In this document: in pieces, positions 32,371-37,630 of the stretch
Numbering within the stretch: position 1 is the first letter of the stretch
How the letters are laid out: each line of letters begins with the position of its first letter
Assembly: GCA_009777845.1 (NCBI GenBank)
Contig: WRLD01000029.1
Location: forward strand, 1 to 37,630
Origin: Defluviitaleaceae bacterium
Lineage (GTDB): Bacteria > Bacillota > Clostridia > Lachnospirales > WQUN01
Length of the DNA: 37,630 nt
Reading direction: 5' to 3'
The notes under the pieces: generated by a model
The model's input: only the letters and a program-made list of their open reading frames with translations
Told to the model about the DNA's origin: nothing
Database searches by the model: none
Position numbers and translations under genes: made by a program

Positions 32371-33009
32371 TTAACGCCAGTCTTTCAAAATGACCTCCAG
32401 TTTTTTCATTGTGCTGTTATGCAAACGGCGGAGGCGGTTTCGCATAACCTCGACTGTTTCGCACGTAATCTCGCTTTGTTCCTTGGCATAATCGAGCATC
32501 GAGTATTCCTGATAATAGAGCGCGTCAATCAAAGCGAACTCATCCTCAGATAGCGACGCGACGAGGGTTTCAAGGAGCTGCACATCTTCCATAATCTGGG
32601 CGATGTCGCCCGTATCCGTGGATTCGTGCTTGTCCCCGACGAAATCATCAAGGGAAAGCGGAGCGTGGCTTTCGCGTTCGCCGTTCTTGTCGCAGTCCCG
32701 GCAGACGGCGGTGCAGATAGTGCCGTCCTCGTTGCGGCAGCGGGTGTCGCGTTCTCGCTATTTCGCGGCGGCATCCTTATTGCGCTTGTTGAGGCGGTAG
32801 GTCGATCCGTCCTTTCCGCCGCATTCCATCAGTGCATGGGACACATAATCCGGCTTGTTTTCTTGATTCTGGTCTTCGTAATGGTAATAAAGGCGCGTTT
32901 CGCCCCGCTTGGCGCGGGCATTGTCCTCTTTGAGGATTCTGCGGAACTCGCTCTCGCTGATACGAGTCTCCGTTCCGTCTGTGGCGATGATGCAGCAGTC
33001 TTTTTGCAT
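32371..33009 (-). pseudogene. Sigma-70-region-4-like gene with an in-frame TAG
   Basis: One frame runs from ATG 33009 (AAAGGAG 7 bases upstream) to TAA 32371, 212 codons, interrupted only by TAG at 32758-32760 (codon 84). The N-terminal part (TETRISESEFRRILKED, RLYYHYEDQNQENKPDY) is followed, after the TAG, by a Cys-rich segment (TRCRNEDGTICTAVCRDC) and a C-terminal helix-turn-helix resembling sigma region 4 (LSEDEFALIDALYYQEY, then YAKEQSEITCETVEVMRNRL). Such sigma-like ORFs are frequent in integrative elements of Clostridia. The downstream part could be translated alone from ATG 32592. The nonsense codon probably inactivates the gene. Confidence 0.65.
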
Positions 33010-33071
33010 GGCATGGCTCCTTTGGATTCAAATTTCCTGAATCCTCCAGAGCTACTAAATCCGCACAAACA

Positions 33072-33122
33072 GAAAAAGACGACAGTTGGAACGCCCTTTC
33101 GGGTCGCTCCGCGCTGTCGTCT
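33072..33122 (-). terminator. Intrinsic terminator
   Basis: On the minus strand AGACGACAG and CTGTCGTCT pair around a loop that itself has a CCC/GGG stem, followed by TTTTTC. It ends the transcript of the small gene at 33156. Confidence 0.75.
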
Positions 33123-33155
33123 AATGCAATCCGGCGGATTCGGGTTTGTTTAGTT

Positions 33156-33356
33156 TTACATTGCTGTTTTAAGAAAAACGCGTTGCGGCTGGATAGTCAC
33201 TTCTTCGAGTGGGTTGTTTCCCTCCCTGTACCACAAACGGCATCCTTCCGTGGGGATAGGGAATTGGCGGATGTTCTTGCCGTCCAAGACTGTCATGATG
33301 TAAGTATTCAAGTCGAGCGTTCCATAGAGTTTGTCTTTCGGCGTTCTGATTTCCAT
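33156..33356 (-). CDS. Small hypothetical protein
   Basis: 66 residues starting MEIRTPKDKLYGTLDLNTY. It contains FPIPTEGCRLWYREGNNP and ends FLKTAM. ATG 33356 has AGGA about 11 bases upstream; the longer frame to 33434 runs into a terminator-like inverted repeat and is unlikely. No domain recognised. A terminator directly follows. The position between broken element genes suggests it is cargo or backbone of the same accessory region. Confidence 0.6.
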   Translation of the reverse strand: MEIRTPKDKLYGTLDLNTYIMTVLDGKNIRQFPIPTEGCRLWYREGNNPLEEVTIQPQRVFLKTAM

Positions 33357-33423
33357 TTGATTTTGTTTCCTATTTTTTGATAGCTTGTTTGCTAAATTAA
33401 CTATAGCCCAACATGGACAAGCA

Positions 33424-33560
33424 AAAGCGGACACGGTGATGTCCGCTTTTTACCGCAAAAAGAACAAAAACACCGTTTTTTTAGTAACGGTGAGGTGTAT
33501 AAAGATTAGCGAAAGCCTAAAAATGGGCGTAAAAAAAGCGGACATCACCGTGTCCGCTTT
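33424..33560. repeat. Inverted pair of self-complementary hairpins
   Basis: GCGGACACGGTGATGTCCGC (33427-33446) recurs as its exact reverse complement at 33538-33557. Each copy alone forms a 7-bp hairpin (GCGGACA/TGTCCGC), and each is followed on its own strand by at least five T, so the two would terminate transcription coming from both sides. Between them lies a further small hairpin CACCGT/ACGGTG. Confidence 0.75.
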
Positions 33561-33586
33561 CCATGAAAAATATTTGAGACTTTAGG

Positions 33587-34981
33587 CTATAAGGTCACAT
33601 TTTGCGTCATCAGAAACGCCTTTACTTCATCTAATGACTTGCCGTGCTGATATTGCAAGGCGAAACGATACCATTAGTGGTTTGTATCCGTAAGCGAAAA
33701 AGATAATGGCGACTTATCAATGATATGGAAGCTGATTTCAGGCGGGAGATGCAAAATAAGGCATATGGAAACAAGAGCCTGTATGCTGCCGTTTGATTCT
33801 CCATTAAATATTCTGCGCACTTGGCGTTCTTCCATTGGGATTTCGTCCGCAATGGCATCAAACGCGCCGATGGAAAATGTTTGATTTCGCTCCAAAGCCC
33901 CTTCTTAAAAGGAGTAAGGCTTGATATATCGCCCGTCAATATAATTGAAAGTGCCAATAGCATTCGTATAGCCTACGTCAATCATTCGGATTTTGGCGGC
34001 CAGCCTCGACACGCCAAAGAAAATCGCCAGCTCGTCAATCGTGGGTTCGAGAGCGTCGATAAAGGTTTCTCCGCTTTCAAAGCGGTCTTTCAGGATATTA
34101 TATGCCTTTTTCAAGAACATTTGTCTCGGCATCATAATGCGAGGGGTCAAAGAATTCGCCTGCCACTCCATCCATCTGACGGATTCCGATTTATTATCAT
34201 CGACCTCGCCCGACACTTGGCAGCTAATTTTAGAGAGTGAACTATCAAGAAGCAGCCCCAGTTCAAAGAATTTCCGATGCTTGTCCCAATGGACGCATTC
34301 GTGGATAATCGTATTGTTTACCGAACCAAGATTTCTCAAAAAATAAGCCTTCGGGTCAACCAAGATGCTACGGGCTTTGACCGTTTCCGTATCACGGAAA
34401 CAAATCTGACCGAAAACCGTGCCGTCTTCCGTGATTTCCTGTTCATAGACTTCAAGCCCCATTCGCTCGGCTAAAATCCTTGGGTCAACGGGAATGGGTT
34501 CAATCAAGGCTTCCGGGTAGTGCCGTTTCAAAAAATCCTCGGCACACTCGTCCAGCTTTTCTTTTGAGATGATTGGCACCAAGTCGTCAGCCAACGGTTT
34601 CGATTGGGGAGTTTTCTTGTGGTATGCTTCGATTCCCAATATTATAAAGTCATCGAGGCTTTTTCCCAAATCGCCCCTGCACTTTAATTTAAACCATTGA
34701 TAGCAAGTGTCCTCTTTATCATGATGCCGCGTGACTTCTTTTACGGAAAACTCGGCTTCGACAATCACATCAAACGCAATCGTCATGTCGGGGAGGTCGC
34801 TGACGGACACTCATTTCATTTCAATGTCAACAAACTCTGCCTCGTCGAAATCCGGCACGGAGCATGAACGCAAATTTAAGTCCGAAACCTCAATGCGCTC
34901 CACATAGGTTTGGACGTATTTATAGAGACCATTGTAAAAACGGTCGGCGACATAATTTGTAAAAGAACGAGTCCGTGCCAT
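33587..34981 (-). pseudogene. ImmA/IrrE-type metallopeptidase gene with three in-frame stops
   Basis: A single frame runs from ATG 34981 to TAG 33587-33589, interrupted by TGA 34811-34813, TAA 33905-33907 and TAA 33674-33676 with no frameshift. The first segment starts MARTRSFTNYVADRFYNGLY. The main segment (34810-33908) contains the zinc-protease motif IIHECVHWDKH and the downstream MEWQANSLTPRIMMP, typical of the IrrE/ImmA family that cleaves phage-type or element repressors. After the second stop a helix-turn-helix-like region follows (MEERQVRRIFNGESNGSIQA), and after the third a tail WYRFALQYQHGKSLDEVKAF. The main segment could be translated from GTG 34810, but lacks the native N- and C-termini. 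I judge it a recent pseudogene. Confidence 0.75.
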
Positions 34982-35095
34982 CAGCGATACCTCCTAACTG
35001 TCTGTATTTTCAGTAAAACGAAATCTTAATCATAATAAATATAGCACATTTAGAGGTGGTTGCCAAAAAATATTTTTGTGATTGCGGAAATATCG

Positions 35096-35124
35096 TTGAC
35101 ATTCACCAACGCTACTGTTATAAT
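35096..35124 (+). promoter_or_regulatory. Strong promoter of the XRE-hsdR unit
   Basis: TTGACA (35096-35101), spacer of 17, TATAAT (35119-35124), with TGT just before the -10 (extended -10). The ATG at 35172 follows 47 bases later. Nothing else is visible in 34982-35171. Confidence 0.85.
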
Positions 35125-35171
35125 GAACAATGAATCGCTAATCAGAGTTCTCGCGAATTGGAGGAAGCACT

Positions 35172-35402
35172 ATGTCTGAAAAAGTAATTAGCTATAAAAA
35201 ATTATGGAAAATTCTAATCGACAAGAATATGAATAAACGCGATTTGAAACGTATTTCAGGGGTCAGCACTACCTCAATCGCCAAACTCAGCAAAGGTGAG
35301 AATATTACGACAGATGTACTATTAAAGATATGTAAAGCCCTTGATTGTGGGATAAATGACATTATGGATATGGAAGAATATAATCCATCTAACGGAGGAT
35401 AA
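35172..35402 (+). CDS. XRE-family transcriptional regulator
   Basis: 76 residues, a single Cro/CI-type helix-turn-helix: YKKLWKILIDKNMNKRDLKR, then SGVSTTSIAKLSKGENITTD as helices 2 and 3, and VLLKICKALDCGINDIMDM. This compact type commonly accompanies restriction-modification genes. GGAGGAAG lies 6 bases before ATG 35172. The stop lies 4 bases before the hsdR start, and the hsdR ribosome binding site lies in its last codons, so it is likely co-transcribed and may control its own promoter. Confidence 0.88.
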   Translation: MSEKVISYKKLWKILIDKNMNKRDLKRISGVSTTSIAKLSKGENITTDVLLKICKALDCGINDIMDMEEYNPSNGG

Positions 35403-35406
35403 CACG

Positions 35407-37527
35407 ATGACATTCAACGAAAACACTCGAGTGAAAATTCCCGCAATAGTACATTTAACGCGTCTCGGTTATGAGTATGTGTCTTTGAAAAATATCGCTT
35501 TTGATGGCGACACCAACATCTTCACCGATATATTCGCCGATAGTCTGTGTCGTATTAATCCCGATGTACAAGATTTGAACCCTGCTGCGATTCTCGCCGA
35601 AATCAGGGATATTCTCGATTACGATGATTTGGGACGTGCTTTCTATAAAAAGCTGACCGCTACATCGGGAATAAAACTGATTGACTTTGATAACTTCGAC
35701 AACAACAGTTTCCATGTCTGCACCGAATTCACTTGTAAAAATGGAGAGGACGAATTCCGTCCCGACATCACCGTGTTTATTAACGGTATGCCGCTCGTGT
35801 TTATTGAGGTCAAAAAGCCAAACAATCGTGAAGGAATACTTGCGGAGCGCGAACGCATAAACAGGAGGTTTCAAAACAAAAAATTCCGGCGCTTTATCAA
35901 TATCACGCAGTTCATTGTTTTCTCAAACAACATGGAATACGATTCCGAAACGGTCGTGCCGTTGCAAGGGGCGTTCTATGCTACGCCTTCTTTGGCTGAG
36001 GCGAATTTTAACTGCTTCAGAGAGGAAACCCCCGCTGTTTTCACGGCACTAAAAGAGATTGATGAAACCGTAGAGAATTTCATTCTCAGAGACAATAATC
36101 TCGTCGCTATCAAAAATTCGGACGAATACATAACAAATAAGTCCGAGATGAAGCCGACAAACCGCATAGTCGCTTCGCTCTTATCCCGCAGCCGCTTGAA
36201 AATGCTTTTGCAATATGGGCTTGTATATATCGACGGCATTAAGGGCATCGAAAAGCACATCATGCGTTATCCGCAGTTGTTTGCCACCTATGCGATTGAG
36301 AACAAAATTGCCGACGGCATCAAAAAAGGCATCATATGGCATACGCAAGGAAGCGGTAAGACCGCACTTGCATATTTCAACGTGCCTTACCTAACAAACT
36401 ATTTTCAACAACAAAACATCATTCCTAAGTTTTATTTTGTTGTCGATAGGCTCGACCTTATGGAGCAGGCTAAGGGTGAGTTCTCCAAACGCGGCTTGAA
36501 AGTACAAACCGTAAACAGCAAAGATGAGTTTAAGGACGCCATCAAAGAAGTGGCGGCTCTTGGCAACGACAGCGGCGAAAATGAAATAACGGTTGTAAAC
36601 ATTCAAAAGTTTTCCGAGGAATCTCGTGTGACTGCCCAAAATGACTACGCAATCAATGTTCAGCGGATTTATTTCCTTGATGAAGTTCACCGCAGCTATA
36701 ATCCGCGTGGTAGCTTCCTCGCGAACCTCTTCGCAAGCGACCGAAACGCTATATTTATCGGTCTGACAGGAACACCGCTCATTAACCAAAAAATAAAATC
36801 TACTGATGGGAATGGTCGGGTTGCTTACAAAAGCACAGACGCGTTTGGCGACTATATCCATAAATATTATTACAATCTCTCTATCGAGGATGGGTACACG
36901 CTTCGCCTTATCCGCGAGGGTATCGAAACAACATACAAAGCGCAGTGCAAAGAAATTCTCGAACAAATAAAAGCCCTTAAAGGCTCGGCAAATAAAACAA
37001 AGGTATATGCTCATGAACGTTATGTGTCGTTTATGGCTGAGTATATCGCTTCTGATTTTATCGGAAGCAGAATTCGGCTTGGTGATGCTACCATTGGCGG
37101 TATGATAGTTTGCGACAGCAGCGAACAAGCGAAAGAGTTGTTTAAGACGTTCACAGAGAGTTATCCTGAGTTGAAAACCGAACTCGTACTCCACGATGTC
37201 TACGACAAGCAGACACGCACCGAAAACCGTGAGGAGTTCAAGCGCGGCAATATCGACATCCTTATCGTTTTCAATATGCTCCTTACCGGCTTTGATGCTC
37301 ACAGATTGAAAAGGCTTTATTTGCACCGCGTAGTCAAAGACCATAATTTGCTACAAACGCTCACAAGGGTAAACCGCCCGTACAAAGCCTTCCGCTATGG
37401 CTTTGTCGTGGATTTTGCGGATATCAGCTATGAATTTGATAAAACCAACGCCGCTTATTTTCAAGAATTGCAAGAAGAAATCGGCGACGGATGGGAACAG
37501 TACTGTTCGAGCGTCAATGATAGGTAA
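35407..37527 (+). CDS. hsdR: Type I restriction enzyme R subunit, 3'-truncated
   Basis: 706 codons. The N-terminal nuclease domain has RPDITVFINGMPLVFIEVKK (PD-ExK motif, about 118-138). The SF2 translocase follows with Walker A HTQGSGKTAL near 315, the Walker B/DEAD-like FLDEVHRSY near 424, motif III IGLTGTP, and motifs V-VI in LLTGFDAHRLKR and LLQTLTRVNRPY. Full HsdR proteins are usually 950-1050 residues; here the similarity appears to end at WEQYCSSV, and after three more codons TAA follows, so the C-terminal HsdM-binding region is missing. ATG 35407 with GGAGG 9 bases upstream is preferred over the start at 35356, which overlaps the XRE gene. No hsdM or hsdS is in the window. Restriction activity is therefore doubtful. 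Confidence 0.88.
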   Translation: MTFNENTRVKIPAIVHLTRLGYEYVSLKNIAFDGDTNIFTDIFADSLCRINPDVQDLNPAAILAEIRDILDYDDLGRAFYKKLTATSGIKLIDFDNFDNNSFHVCTEFTCKNGEDEFRPDITVFINGMPLVFIEVKKPNNREGILAERERINRRFQNKKFRRFINITQFIVFSNNMEYDSETVVPLQGAFYATPSLAEANFNCFREETPAVFTALKEIDETVENFILRDNNLVAIKNSDEYITNKSEMKPTNRIVASLLSRSRLKMLLQYGLVYIDGIKGIEKHIMRYPQLFATYAIENKIADGIKKGIIWHTQGSGKTALAYFNVPYLTNYFQQQNIIPKFYFVVDRLDLMEQAKGEFSKRGLKVQTVNSKDEFKDAIKEVAALGNDSGENEITVVNIQKFSEESRVTAQNDYAINVQRIYFLDEVHRSYNPRGSFLANLFASDRNAIFIGLTGTPLINQKIKSTDGNGRVAYKSTDAFGDYIHKYYYNLSIEDGYTLRLIREGIETTYKAQCKEILEQIKALKGSANKTKVYAHERYVSFMAEYIASDFIGSRIRLGDATIGGMIVCDSSEQAKELFKTFTESYPELKTELVLHDVYDKQTRTENREEFKRGNIDILIVFNMLLTGFDAHRLKRLYLHRVVKDHNLLQTLTRVNRPYKAFRYGFVVDFADISYEFDKTNAAYFQELQEEIGDGWEQYCSSVNDR

Positions 37528-37630
37528 CAAAAATCAAGAGATAAACAAGAGTGGTAAGAAGCTAAAACATAACAGCTAAATACTTATTCAAGACTTGCAT
37601 CGGCGACAGCATACCCAAGCAAGTCATAAT
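37528..37630. other. Unidentified sequence after truncated hsdR
   Basis: The 3' flank no longer encodes HsdR in any frame. It contains GACTTGC and GCAAGTC separated by 20 bases (about 37594-37627). It may be the start of an inserted mobile element that continues beyond the window; it lacks a recognisable group II intron 5' end and no IS end could be identified. Confidence 0.35.

Noticed and set aside
6640..34813. Possible reassignment of TAG or TGA to sense codons
   Set aside because: In-frame stops occur only in mobile or accessory genes, involve all three stop codons, and glnN and the macroglobulin gene end normally with TAG.
36391..37344. 317-codon minus-strand frame within hsdR
   Set aside because: It lies fully opposite conserved helicase motifs and shows no family resemblance or ribosome binding site.
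37528..37630. Group II intron inserted in hsdR
   Set aside because: The flank does not start with the usual GUGYG-type 5' end and no intron ORF or domain V is visible before the window ends.

Overview
The window reads as a chromosomal piece of an anaerobic member of the Bacillota, most likely an uncultured Clostridia lineage. This rests on gene content: a type III glutamine synthetase, GatCAB amidotransferase, 2-hydroxyacyl-CoA dehydratase-type iron-sulfur proteins with their activase, an AgrC-like kinase remnant, small lipoproteins, purine-rich ribosome binding sites, and TTGACA/TATAAT promoters. The intergenic DNA is very repeat-rich, with several interspersed families that insert into one another.

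Layout. 1-4.7 kb: small lipoprotein genes, one broken by a 214-bp tandem duplication and one whose 5' end has been replaced by an interspersed repeat. 4.7-6.8 kb: a graveyard of mobile DNA, with an amidase fragment, a truncated 220-bp MITE type, an IS630-like transposase pseudogene and a decayed IS1-family element. 6.9-12.8 kb (minus strand): five translationally coupled genes encoding a secreted phosphodiester-glycosidase-like protein, two DUF2229/2-hydroxyacyl-CoA dehydratase-like proteins, their activase and a type IV pilin-like protein. 13.1 kb: tRNA-Arg(CCT) with promoter and terminator. 13.2-15.3 kb: glnN. 16.1-22.6 kb (minus): gatC-argG-argH, then 0.7 kb of repeats, then gatA-gatB. 23.1 kb: a serine acetyltransferase gene on the plus strand. 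24.5 kb: an orphan gene between copies of terminator-like repeats. 25.8-31.1 kb: a 1759-residue alpha-2-macroglobulin-like protein without a visible thioester. 31.3 kb: two tRNA-Gly genes. 31.5-37.6 kb: a decaying accessory region with a truncated sensor kinase, a broken sigma-like gene, a broken ImmA/IrrE-type gene, an XRE regulator and a type I restriction subunit HsdR that is truncated near the window end.

The core genes supply nitrogen assimilation (glnN), arginine synthesis from citrulline (argGH), Gln-tRNA/Asn-tRNA formation (gatCAB) and the first step of cysteine synthesis. The most unusual material is (i) the repeats: a constant 55-bp hairpin module occurs in two unrelated repeat contexts, and stem positions change in pairs between copies in three families; (ii) the five-gene coupled dehydratase-like locus, which has no acyl-CoA metabolic genes around it; and (iii) accessory genes in which the reading frame is intact except for several in-frame stop codons. 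All functional calls are from reading the sequence; no database search was run.
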